Assembly (NCBI GenBank): GCA_025774865.1
Contig: JALGZO010000024.1
Location: 1 to 15,399 of the forward strand
Source: a bacterium
Lineage (GTDB): Bacteria; ARS69
Reading direction: 5' to 3'
DNA: 15,399 bases
The notes under the pieces were generated by a model. It did no database searches. It was not told where the DNA came from and worked only from the letters and a program-made list of their open reading frames with translations. Numbering within the stretch: position 1 is the first letter of the stretch; the number at the start of each line of letters is the position of its first letter. Below, piece by piece: positions 8,063 to 15,385 of the stretch. The translations under genes and the position numbers were made by a program.

Positions 8063-10396
8063 ATGGCGCGCGTTTCGGAAATTCGAAGAATCGCGCTGAT
8101 AGGTGACTACGTGCCGCGCAAGTGCGGCATTGCCACCTTTACGTCGGACCTGCACCATTCGGTGGTCGACCAGTATCCGTCAATAGACAGCACCGTGGTC
8201 CCGGTGAACGATGTCGCCGAGGGCTACGACTATCCACCTGAAGTCCGCTTCGAGTTCTCCCAACAGGATCTCGACTCCTATCGCCGCGCCGCCGACTTCA
8301 TCAACTTCAGCAACGCCGACGTAACATGCATGCAGCACGAGTTCGGCATCTTCGGCGGACCGGCGGGCCGATACATCCTCGCCTTGCTCCGAGACCTGCA
8401 GATGCCGGTCGTGACTACGCTGCACACCGTACTCCGGGAACCCACCGCCGAGCATCGGCGAGTGATTCTCGAGCTGGCCGAGCTTTCGTCGCGGCTCGTC
8501 GTGATGACGGAACGCGGCCGCGCCTTCTTGCTGGAGATCTACGGTGTACCCGAGCAGAAGATCGACCTGATCGCCCATGGTATTCCCGACACACCTTTCG
8601 TCGACCCGAATCTCCACAAGGATCAGTTCGGGTTCGAAGGCAAACAGGTTCTGCTCACCTTCGGCCTGCTCTCACCGAACAAGGGCATTGAATACGCACT
8701 CAATGCGCTGCCCGAGGTGATCCGAGAGTTTCCGAACCTCATCTACGTCGTGCTCGGAGCGACGCACCCCAATCTGGTCAGCGAACAGGGCGAAACGTAT
8801 CGGCGGAGCCTGAAGCGCCTGGCGGCCGATCTGGGCATCGGCAAGCACGTTGTCTTCTACAACCGCTTCGTCGAACGCCATGAACTGACCGAGTTCCTCG
8901 CTGCCGCCGACGTCTATCTGACGCCTTACCTGAACCCGGCGCAGATCACTTCAGGCACGCTGGCCTACGCCTTCGGATGTGGCAATGCGGTTATTTCGAC
9001 GCCCTACTGGCACGCCGAGGAGTTGCTGGCCGACAACCGAGGCGTGCTGGTGCCGTTTCGAGACTCGTCCGCGATCACCCACGAGCTTTCCGATCTCCTT
9101 CGCAATGGGCAGAAACGGAACGCGATGCGCCGACGTGCCTACGGGATGGGGCGAGAGATGACGTGGAGTTACGTTAGTCATCTCTACATGGCGTCGTTCC
9201 AGCGCGCCTGGCAGAGCCGAATCGATGAGGCGGTCCCGCTACCCGTCCCCACACTGGAGGAGCGACCCTGGACGTTGCCCAGTTGGCGGTTCGATCACCT
9301 GTTGCGGATGACCGACTCGACCGGGCTGCTGCAGCACGCCCGCTACACCATCCCCAACGTCGCCCACGGGTATTGCACCGATGACAACGCCCGGGCGCTG
9401 CTGTTTACGATGTACTTGGAGGATATGGGACTCGATGCGCCGGAAATCCAACACGCCGGCACGCGCTACGCCGCGTTCGTCAACGCGGCTTTCGATTCTG
9501 AACGGCGACGGTTTCGTAACTTCCTCGATTTCGAGCGGCGTTGGCAGGAAGATGTCGGCTCTGACGACTGTTTCGGTCGGGCGGTCAATGCCCTGGGAGC
9601 TTGCATCGGGCGCTCGAAACGGCGCAGCGTGCAATCCTGGGCCATGGAGCCCTTCCACCACGCACTGCCGGCCAGCCCCGATCTGAGCTCGCCCCGGGCG
9701 TGGGCGACGACGCTCATCGGTATCCACGAGTACTCTCGCCGCTTCGGGGGTGACCGTGTCGTCAACCAGGTTCGGAACGTGCTCACCGATCGGCTGATCG
9801 ACACGTACGAGCGCACCGCTTCCGACGACTGGCCGTGGTTCGAAGAGGGTCTCACTTATGACAACGCCCGGCTTCCGCAAGCGCTGATCCTCGGCGGCCC
9901 CTTCAACCCCAAGGCGCTGGAGATTGGACTGATGTCCCTCCGCTGGCTGGTCGAGAAACAGCGGGCTCCGCAAGGACATTTCCGGCCGATCGGCTCCAAC
10001 GGATTCTTTTCGCGGGGCGAGGAACGCGCCGACTTCGACCAGCAACCGATCGAAGCTCTGGCCACGGTAGCCGCCTCCGCCGACGCCTATCGTGCCACCG
10101 ACGATTCCGTCTGGCTCACCGAGGCTCTTCTCGCCTTCGAGTGGTTCTTGGGCCGCAACGACCTGGGGCTGGAGCTCTACGATCCGAGCTCCGGCGGCTG
10201 CCACGACGGCCTCCACGTAGATCGCGTCAATGAGAACCAGGGGGCCGAATCAACGCTGGCGTTCCTTCTCTCGCTGGCGGAGCTGAGGCGGGTGGAGGGT
10301 TCGCTGGCCGCGTTCCGCAACGCCGCCGAGATGGACCGGGAGCCTCCGACCGCCGACAAGAGCGTGCCGCGGGCAATGGCCGACAGTGTTGAATGA
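8063..10396 (+). CDS. GT4 glycosyltransferase fused to a six-hairpin glycosidase-like domain (777 aa)
   Basis: Residues 1-385 are a GT-B glycosyltransferase of the GT4 type: GDYVPRKCGIATFT (14-27), a HEFGIFGGPAGRY block (92-104), and a GLLSPNKGIEYAL donor-side motif (201-213). The usual GT4 EX7E pair is replaced, with Gln294 and Tyr302 in NPAQITSGTLAYAFG. Residues about 400-760 are a second all-helical domain with repeated aromatic and Asp-rich blocks (HGYCTDDNARAL at 435-446, a WPWFEEGLTYDN block, and NENQGAESTLAFLL near the end). This looks like an (alpha/alpha)6 six-hairpin glycosidase-like fold, although I cannot name the family. There is no signal peptide, so it should be cytoplasmic. 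The start has AGGAAAGGA 7 bases upstream. The gene is followed 12 bases later by a GH130 gene, suggesting both act on the same glycan. Sugar and linkage are unknown; mannose is inferred from GH130. Confidence 0.88.
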   Translation: MARVSEIRRIALIGDYVPRKCGIATFTSDLHHSVVDQYPSIDSTVVPVNDVAEGYDYPPEVRFEFSQQDLDSYRRAADFINFSNADVTCMQHEFGIFGGPAGRYILALLRDLQMPVVTTLHTVLREPTAEHRRVILELAELSSRLVVMTERGRAFLLEIYGVPEQKIDLIAHGIPDTPFVDPNLHKDQFGFEGKQVLLTFGLLSPNKGIEYALNALPEVIREFPNLIYVVLGATHPNLVSEQGETYRRSLKRLAADLGIGKHVVFYNRFVERHELTEFLAAADVYLTPYLNPAQITSGTLAYAFGCGNAVISTPYWHAEELLADNRGVLVPFRDSSAITHELSDLLRNGQKRNAMRRRAYGMGREMTWSYVSHLYMASFQRAWQSRIDEAVPLPVPTLEERPWTLPSWRFDHLLRMTDSTGLLQHARYTIPNVAHGYCTDDNARALLFTMYLEDMGLDAPEIQHAGTRYAAFVNAAFDSERRRFRNFLDFERRWQEDVGSDDCFGRAVNALGACIGRSKRRSVQSWAMEPFHHALPASPDLSSPRAWATTLIGIHEYSRRFGGDRVVNQVRNVLTDRLIDTYERTASDDWPWFEEGLTYDNARLPQALILGGPFNPKALEIGLMSLRWLVEKQRAPQGHFRPIGSNGFFSRGEERADFDQQPIEALATVAASADAYRATDDSVWLTEALLAFEWFLGRNDLGLELYDPSSGGCHDGLHVDRVNENQGAESTLAFLLSLAELRRVEGSLAAFRNAAEMDREPPTADKSVPRAMADSVE

Positions 10397-10408
10397 GCAA
10401 ACCGGACG

Positions 10409-11515
10409 ATGAGCAGCGAGGAAGGGATACCCCGGAGGATTCTCACCCGCTGTCTCTTGCGACCGTCCGACGTACCCTCGCAGTTCGAGGGGTTCGAAGT
10501 CATCGGCACGTTCAATCCGGCGGCCATCGAGTTCGACGACGGCGTCGCGCTCCTGGTTCGCGTGGCCGAGCGGCCGACCGAGGCGCGCGAGGGCCATATT
10601 GCCCTGCCGCATTGGGATTGGCGGCGGGGCTGCATGGCGATCGACTGGCGACGGACGGACGAAGTCGAGTTGGTCGATCCGCGCATCGTGCGGCTGAGGC
10701 ACAACGGGCACGTGCGACTCACCTTCATCTCTTGGCTCTTGGTGGCCTTCAGCCGCGACGGGTTGTCGATCGACCGGTTCGGCGAGGTCCCGCTGCTGCC
10801 GGCTACCCCCTATGAAGCCTTTGGGATCGAAGACCCACGGCTGGCGAAGTTCGGCGATCGTTTCTATTTCACGTACGTCGCCGTGTCGGAACATGGTGTG
10901 GTCACGGCCCTGGCCTCGACTGACGATTTCCAGTCATTCCAGCGGTACGGGATCATCTTCTGCCCGGAGAACAAGGACGTGGTCCTGTTTCCGGAGACGA
11001 TCGACGGCGAGTACGTGGCCTTGCACCGACCCAATCCGAACACGTACTTCTGCCCGCCGGAGATCTGGATCGCCCGCTCGCGCGACCTGCTGCACTGGGG
11101 TGGTCACGAGCGATTGCTGGGGCGCGAGGCCGCCTGGGCGACGATCAAGATCGGCGGCGGCACTCCGCCGGTGCGCACCGGCCGTGGTTGGCTTTCCCTC
11201 TTTCATGGGCATATCGCGTCCGAGCGGACGACCGACCTGGGACAGTATGCGGCCGCAACAATGCTCTTGAACCTGGACGATCCTCGGCGAATCGCTGGCC
11301 TGTCGCCGCAGCCGGTCATGCGAGCCGAGGCCGATTTCGAGCGATCCGGCTTCTTGCCGAACATCGTCTTTCCCACGGCGCTCGTCGGCCGGGGCGACGA
11401 ATTGGACGTCTATTACGGGGCGGCCGACACTGCTATCGGCGTCGCACGTTATTCGTTGGATGAGCTCCTGGCCACCGTTCGGCCCAGCTCACCAGCCGCT
11501 ACAGACGGCGGCTGA
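10409..11515 (+). CDS. GH130 family protein A, probable beta-mannoside phosphorylase (368 aa)
   Basis: GH130 enzymes are five-bladed beta-propellers that mostly split beta-mannosides with phosphate to release mannose 1-phosphate; some are hydrolases. Here FGIEDPR (138-144) supplies the presumed general acid Asp142. Presumed phosphate-site residues follow at the family spacing: Lys189-Asp190 (ENKDVVLFPE), Arg207 (ALHRP), Lys247 (IKIGGGTPP) and His266 (LFHG). YYGAAD (335-340) is the typical last-blade motif. In protein B the position of Lys189-Asp190 is Arg-Asn, so this copy is a variant. The ATG at 10409 lies 12 bases after the GT4 stop and has only a weak ribosome site, so re-initiation is likely. 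The gene ends 2 bases from the stop of the facing gene. Family assignment is strong; whether it phosphorolyses, and the linkage used, are unknown. Confidence 0.9.
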   Translation: MSSEEGIPRRILTRCLLRPSDVPSQFEGFEVIGTFNPAAIEFDDGVALLVRVAERPTEAREGHIALPHWDWRRGCMAIDWRRTDEVELVDPRIVRLRHNGHVRLTFISWLLVAFSRDGLSIDRFGEVPLLPATPYEAFGIEDPRLAKFGDRFYFTYVAVSEHGVVTALASTDDFQSFQRYGIIFCPENKDVVLFPETIDGEYVALHRPNPNTYFCPPEIWIARSRDLLHWGGHERLLGREAAWATIKIGGGTPPVRTGRGWLSLFHGHIASERTTDLGQYAAATMLLNLDDPRRIAGLSPQPVMRAEADFERSGFLPNIVFPTALVGRGDELDVYYGAADTAIGVARYSLDELLATVRPSSPAATDGG

Positions 11516-11517
11516 CC

Positions 11518-12453
11518 TCACTTCGCCGGTCTGGCGTGATCCGCGCACAATGAGACCAAGTCCGAGAGAGTCGCCTCTCCCACGCACATCACGGTGTCCG
11601 CACCACCCCAGTAAATCTTCACGGTCCCGTCGGGCTCCGGAACTGCGCCGCAGGTGAAGACCACGTTGTGAACGTATCCGGTGACCTCCCAGGGGTCTTC
11701 GGGCTGCAAGATCCACGAGTCCCCCACCCCGACGATCTTCGCGGGATTCTCCAGGTCGTGGAGGGCAACCCCGAGACGATAGACCGATCCGTCCATGGTT
11801 TGAAAGACCCCGTGGTAGATGGAAAGCCATCCCCGTTCCGTCTTGATCGGCGGAGCACCGGGCCCGATCTTCATTTCATCCCAGTGATACCGCTCAGGCT
11901 TCATGATCAACTGGGACTCGCCCCAAAACCGTAGATCCGGAGAGTAGGAAACCCACATCGACCAAGGGGCGATTTCCGAATGGGGACGATCGAGCCGCGC
12001 ATAGAGCCCGTGGAATTTCTCGGGGAAAAGGACCACGTTTCGATAATCCGCCTCCGTGATCAGAGAGAACTTCTTCACTTGGCGGAAGTCGTTGGTCTTG
12101 GCGAGGGCGATGCGCACTCCGTTTCTCGAATAGGCGCTGTAAGTGATGACGTACTCACCTTCCAGCCGGGTGACGCGCGGATCTTCCACGCCAAACTCTT
12201 CATAAGCCGCAAAGGGCCCGTCCCGATCTGGAATCAGAAAAGGCCGAGGATCGGCGGTGAAGTGGAATCCGTCGGGACTGCGCGCCAGACCGATGATGCT
12301 TCGACCAGTGCGGAGATGGGAGCGGAAGAGCATGATGTACTCTCCCTCATGCTTGACCACGGCCGCGTTGTGTACGGTCTCCACGGGGTAAGGGATGTCG
12401 GCCTTCGTGAGGATGGGGTTCTTCGCGTATCGCCGGACGGTATCGGGGGTCAT
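11518..12453 (-). CDS. GH130 family protein B, probable beta-mannoside phosphorylase (311 aa)
   Basis: This is the most canonical of the three GH130 proteins and of normal length. It begins with the family's RYAKNPIL pattern (8-15), FGVEDPR at 87-93 gives the presumed general acid Asp91, and the presumed phosphate ligands are Arg138-Asn139 (YRNVVLFPE), Arg156, Lys195 (MKIGPGAPP) and His214 (YHG). The intervals match those I remember for the mannoside phosphorylase UhgbMP (D104, R150, N151, R168, K212, H231). YWGGAD is at 281-286. It should release mannose 1-phosphate from a short beta-mannoside in the cytoplasm, with linkage either beta-1,2 or beta-1,4. It is the last gene of the minus unit. 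Its ATG overlaps the stop of the GT4 gene (ATGA), so the two are coupled. Confidence 0.93.
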   Translation of the reverse strand: MTPDTVRRYAKNPILTKADIPYPVETVHNAAVVKHEGEYIMLFRSHLRTGRSIIGLARSPDGFHFTADPRPFLIPDRDGPFAAYEEFGVEDPRVTRLEGEYVITYSAYSRNGVRIALAKTNDFRQVKKFSLITEADYRNVVLFPEKFHGLYARLDRPHSEIAPWSMWVSYSPDLRFWGESQLIMKPERYHWDEMKIGPGAPPIKTERGWLSIYHGVFQTMDGSVYRLGVALHDLENPAKIVGVGDSWILQPEDPWEVTGYVHNVVFTCGAVPEPDGTVKIYWGGADTVMCVGEATLSDLVSLCADHARPAK

Positions 12454-13502
12454 CGCTGTTTGCTCTCTTCCGCTTGGAAGATGGCTGCGTAGACACGCTC
12501 ATAGGCCTCCACCATGGTGTCGATGGAAAAACACTCCTCGACGCGACGGCGGCAGGCACGGCGATCGATCTCCGGAATCCGTCCAAGAGCCTTTACGGCT
12601 TGCTCGACGTTGTTGACCAGGAATCCAGTCTGGCCGTCTTGGATCACCTCTCGACAGGAGCCGAGGTCCATCGCGATGACGGGTACTCCGGCTGCATTGG
12701 CTTCGGCCAGGACCAGACCGAACCGCTCGGGGATCGTGTTCAGATGCAGCAAGGCGTGAGCCCGAGAGAACAACTCGTTCTTCCCCCGTACGTCCAGCGG
12801 GCCGACATAGCGGATGCGTTCGTCATCGAGATGTGGCTCCACCTGTTCGCGGAAATACGACTCATCCTGGATGATCCCGGCGACGATCAGGCGCCGTCCG
12901 CTTCCGCGAGCGACCTCGATGGCCAGATGTACGCCCTTGTCCGGATGGATTCTTCCCAAGAAGATCAGGTCGTCACCATCGCCCGGCCGAAGCGGGTACA
13001 GCGACAGATCGATCCCATTGTAGACCGTCGCCACGTAGTCCAGGTCCGGGTGGCGATCAGAGTCGCTGATGGACACGAAATAGCAATCCCGATATTTCCG
13101 GTAGGCGGGCATGATCTGCGGCGACGAGAACCCGTGGATCGTGGTCAGGACCGGGGTCTCGACCAGTCGGGTGTAGGCCAACGCCATGAAATCGCAGTGG
13201 CTGTGGATGAGGTCGAACTCAGCGGCGTGTTCGAAAGCCTCCGGAATGTGCAGGTATTCGGCCACCTTGGGATCGACGGATGCGTCCTCTTCGTAGCCCC
13301 TACCGACCACGGCGTGAAGGCGGGCACCGGTGACCGAATCCCCGGTGGCGAACAGGGTCACGTCCCAGCCTCGGGCTACGAGGCCTTCGGTGACGTTGCT
13401 CGCCACGGTTTCCCACGCGCCGTACTCCCTGGGAGGCGTTCTCCAGGCCACCGGCGAGAGCACAGCCACTCTCTTGTCAGGATTGACGGCCACGTTTGGC
13501 AT
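12450..13502 (-). CDS. GT4 glycosyltransferase, canonical (350 aa)
   Basis: A retaining GT-B glycosyltransferase that transfers a sugar from a nucleotide sugar, in the cytoplasm. Visible motifs: RVAVLSPVAWRTPP with the glycine of the acceptor loop in REYGAWE (residues 11-31), HSHCDF (100-105), VYNGID (160-165), a donor-binding GRIHPDKG (183-190), and an intact EX7E, Glu259 to Glu267 (ERFGLVLAE). The frame is open upstream to 13610, but that would overlap the previous gene by about 95 bases. The ATG at 13502 lies 13 bases after that gene's stop, has AGGG upstream and leaves a normal GT4 N-terminus, so I chose it. It sits between two GH130 genes and overlaps the next by 4 bases, which ties it to the same glycan. 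Donor (perhaps GDP-mannose) and acceptor are not shown by the sequence. Confidence 0.92.
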   Translation of the reverse strand: MPNVAVNPDKRVAVLSPVAWRTPPREYGAWETVASNVTEGLVARGWDVTLFATGDSVTGARLHAVVGRGYEEDASVDPKVAEYLHIPEAFEHAAEFDLIHSHCDFMALAYTRLVETPVLTTIHGFSSPQIMPAYRKYRDCYFVSISDSDRHPDLDYVATVYNGIDLSLYPLRPGDGDDLIFLGRIHPDKGVHLAIEVARGSGRRLIVAGIIQDESYFREQVEPHLDDERIRYVGPLDVRGKNELFSRAHALLHLNTIPERFGLVLAEANAAGVPVIAMDLGSCREVIQDGQTGFLVNNVEQAVKALGRIPEIDRRACRRRVEECFSIDTMVEAYERVYAAIFQAEESKQR

Positions 13503-13515
13503 CCATTTCGCAGCC

Positions 13516-14985
13516 CTAGCTGACAAGCCGATCCAGCAACCGATCCAATGCGATCGTGGCGAAGCGGGTTGCCGTATCCGAAGTCGCAAACGGGATATAG
13601 ACCTGTCCATCGTGGATCATCGCTCCGCAGGTATAGACCACGTTGGGCACGTAGCCGTCGCGCTCCTCTTCGGTGGACATGATCAACGGCTCGTCGAGGA
13701 TGCCTATCACCTTGAGCGGATCGTCCAGATCCAAAAGCATCGCGCCGATGGCGTAGGTCCGCATCGGTCCCACGCCGTGCGTCAACAGCAGCCAGCCTTC
13801 GGGTGTCTCCAGCGGCGAGCCACAGTTGCCGATCTGTACGAACTCCCAAGGCTTCCGCGGCGCTTGTAGCAATTCAGCGGCGTCCCAGAAGTAGGCGGTC
13901 TCGGAGCGCATGATGTAGAGGTTCTCGCCATCTATCCGCGAGCACATCACGAAGTCGCCTCCGATGCGGCGGGGGAACAGAGCCATCCCCTTGGCCTGGA
14001 CCCGAGGTCCGTTGAGCGTGTGGACGCGGACCGTGAGGAAGTCGGTCGTCTCGATCAGTTGCGGGAGAACCCGGTGGCCGTCGAACGCCACGCAGGTGCC
14101 GTAGTAGGTCACGGTACCGTCGTCGTCGACGAAGCGGACCATCCGGAGGTCCTCGATCCCCCGGCTCTCGTTCCTGGTTTGCGGGAAGATGACCATTTCG
14201 GAGGGCTCGGCATCGGGGGGGAGCTGAAGGTGGTAGTTCGACCGCGCTAACCAACGTATGGCTTCGCTGACCTCTTCCGATAGGTGCCGGGCGGGCACCG
14301 CGGCGATGACGTGCTCCAGCTCCGCCATCGTGAACCGGTCGCCAAGTCCCTCCAATACCACGTCCAATGCGGTCCCGTGGACGGCCATCTCCGTCAGCTT
14401 GCGATGAAAGTGCGTCTTGTTGTACTCCTGGTCGGGAAAGACGCCGATCGGATGGCTGAACCGGCTGGGCGGGTCCATCCGAATCTCGTGGTCCGAACCG
14501 ATCACGCCCGAGCGGAAGACGATCGACGACACGTGTCCTTCGCCCGTGGCGCGCAGGCTCAAGATGAAGCGCACGGCGCCGTCGGGCAGATCTCGCTGGT
14601 CTTGGTGTTGGACGATCGAGGGGTTGAACAGCGCCGCCGCCTCGATCGAATACTCCATGGTAAAGTAGGATCCGATCAGCAATCTGCGGTCGTGGGTGAC
14701 GTCGTCCGCCTCGCCGATCATCGACATCGCGTTGTCGTAGTGCTGTTCGAAGATCGCAGTGACATTGCTGTGCCGCGTGCGGAACCTTTGGCAGACTACT
14801 TCCAGCCACCGTGTGGTCTCGGCCTCGGAGAGTTGCGCAACGCGCTCAACGACGCTCCGGATCCGTACCTCGCCGCCTGGATCAAAGAAACGAGTAATGA
14901 CGCGGCGGGTATCTCTGGTGAACGTCACGGGCAGGCGCCTAACCGTGAGAGGCTCGGGGCCGTTGCGCTTTCTCGCTTTCGACAT
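13516..14985 (-). CDS. GH130-like protein C, long form with insertion and altered phosphate site (489 aa)
   Basis: The GH130 propeller is recognisable from about residue 112 (EYSIEAAALFNPSIV) to the end, but the protein is 120-180 residues longer than its two neighbours. It has a helical N-terminal extension of about 100 residues and an insertion of about 90 residues (about 180-270) before the acid motif. That motif is IEDLR (277-281) instead of IEDPR, keeping Asp279. Lys332-Gly333 stands where protein B has Arg-Asn, Arg350 and His403 are kept, but the conserved Lys is Gln384 (FVQIGNCGSP). The final motif is IPFATSD (464-470) rather than YWGGAD. GH130 hydrolases are known to lack phosphate-binding residues, so this may be a mannosidase, a transferase or a binding protein. 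The ATG at 14985 has only a weak upstream GAGGG. It is the first gene of the minus unit. Confidence 0.86.
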   Translation of the reverse strand: MSKARKRNGPEPLTVRRLPVTFTRDTRRVITRFFDPGGEVRIRSVVERVAQLSEAETTRWLEVVCQRFRTRHSNVTAIFEQHYDNAMSMIGEADDVTHDRRLLIGSYFTMEYSIEAAALFNPSIVQHQDQRDLPDGAVRFILSLRATGEGHVSSIVFRSGVIGSDHEIRMDPPSRFSHPIGVFPDQEYNKTHFHRKLTEMAVHGTALDVVLEGLGDRFTMAELEHVIAAVPARHLSEEVSEAIRWLARSNYHLQLPPDAEPSEMVIFPQTRNESRGIEDLRMVRFVDDDGTVTYYGTCVAFDGHRVLPQLIETTDFLTVRVHTLNGPRVQAKGMALFPRRIGGDFVMCSRIDGENLYIMRSETAYFWDAAELLQAPRKPWEFVQIGNCGSPLETPEGWLLLTHGVGPMRTYAIGAMLLDLDDPLKVIGILDEPLIMSTEEERDGYVPNVVYTCGAMIHDGQVYIPFATSDTATRFATIALDRLLDRLVS

Positions 14986-15060
14986 CTAGGAGAGCCCTCG
15001 CACGGATCGTTGGCCCACGTTCCTCGGCACGTGTGGGAAAGAAAACTCCTTTCCGCTACC
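14986..15060 (-). promoter_or_regulatory. Leader of the GH130/GT4/GH130 unit with overlapping dyads
   Basis: An imperfect dyad (CCCACGT at 15014-15020 with ACGTG at 15029-15033 and GTGGG at 15033-15037) overlaps a second one, GGAAAG (15036-15041) and CTTTCC (15049-15054). Both lie within 70 bases of the start of protein C. They could be operator sites or alternative leader hairpins. No clear -35/-10 pair was found. Confidence 0.3.
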
Positions 15061-15240
15061 GGATCTTCGTAGCACATGCAGGCGGGAGGGTAAACCTCGA
15101 GACGCTCGAGCCGCGTTTCGTGTGGACTGAGATGGTGGCTGTACGGGGCTGCTCGCGGATTCGTTTTCCGACCCACGGCTTCACGTCGATCGACGACGCT
15201 GAGGCAGCGCGGAGAAGAACAGCCCGCTCTCGTTCGCCGT

Positions 15241-15270
15241 CGGTCTCGGATTCCCGCTCGTCAGAGACCG
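15241..15270 (-). terminator. Candidate terminator of the small basic protein gene
   Basis: CGGTCTC (15241-15247) and GAGACCG (15264-15270) form a perfect 7-bp stem with a 16-base loop, 7 bases after the stop codon of the small gene. No T run follows on the minus strand, so it is only a candidate. It might instead be a transcript-stabilising hairpin. Confidence 0.45.
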
Positions 15271-15277
15271 CCCTCGA

Positions 15278-15385
15278 TCAGGTCGTCTTCGGCTGCCTGT
15301 CCTTCTTCTTCTGCTCCTGTTCCTGCTGTCGCTTCTTCTTCTGCTTCTGACCCTTGTCCTTGTCCTTCTTGCCCTTGTCTCCCAC
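15278..15385 (-). CDS. Small Lys/Gln-rich basic protein (35 aa)
   Basis: A complete short gene: GTG start at 15385-15383, AAAGGA ribosome site 8 bases upstream at the very edge of the window, 35 codons, and a TGA stop. The product starts MGDKGKKDKDKGQKQKKK, continues with a Gln/Glu stretch, and ends KKKDRQPKTT. It has no hydrophobic residues after the initiator Met, so it is a soluble, disordered, strongly basic peptide. Tiny proteins starting MGDKG-KDK and ending near QPK are, as I recall, scattered through many proteobacterial genomes as conserved hypotheticals. No function is known to me; nucleic-acid or ribosome association is a guess from charge alone. The strict Lys/Gln/Glu/Asp composition, the well-placed ribosome site and the stem-loop downstream are the reasons to call it. 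It lies upstream of the GH130 unit on the same strand, 292 bases away, so is probably separate. Confidence 0.72.
   Translation of the reverse strand: MGDKGKKDKDKGQKQKKKRQQEQEQKKKDRQPKTT

Noticed and set aside
10393-10815. Plus-strand frame starting with an ATGA overlap at the GT4-fusion stop
   Set aside because: The overlap looks like coupling, but the frame gives Arg/Gly/Ala-rich shadow sequence. The GH130 frame starting at 10409 carries the family motifs.
12474-13523. 349-residue plus-strand frame opposite the canonical GT4 gene
   Set aside because: Antisense shadow; the minus strand has an intact EX7E glycosyltransferase.
13503-13610. Upstream extension of the canonical GT4 gene to an ATG at 13610
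   Set aside because: It would overlap the end of GH130 protein C by about 95 bases and add an Arg-rich 36-residue stretch unlike GT4 N-termini; the ATG at 13502 fits better.
15033-15350. 105-residue plus-strand frame ending in Phe/Cys-rich sequence
   Set aside because: Its Phe/Cys-rich end is only the complement of the Lys/Gln codons of the small minus-strand gene.
15301-15375. CTT/CTG-rich run resembling a microsatellite
   Set aside because: It is explained as Lys and Gln codons of the 35-residue protein, not a regular repeat.
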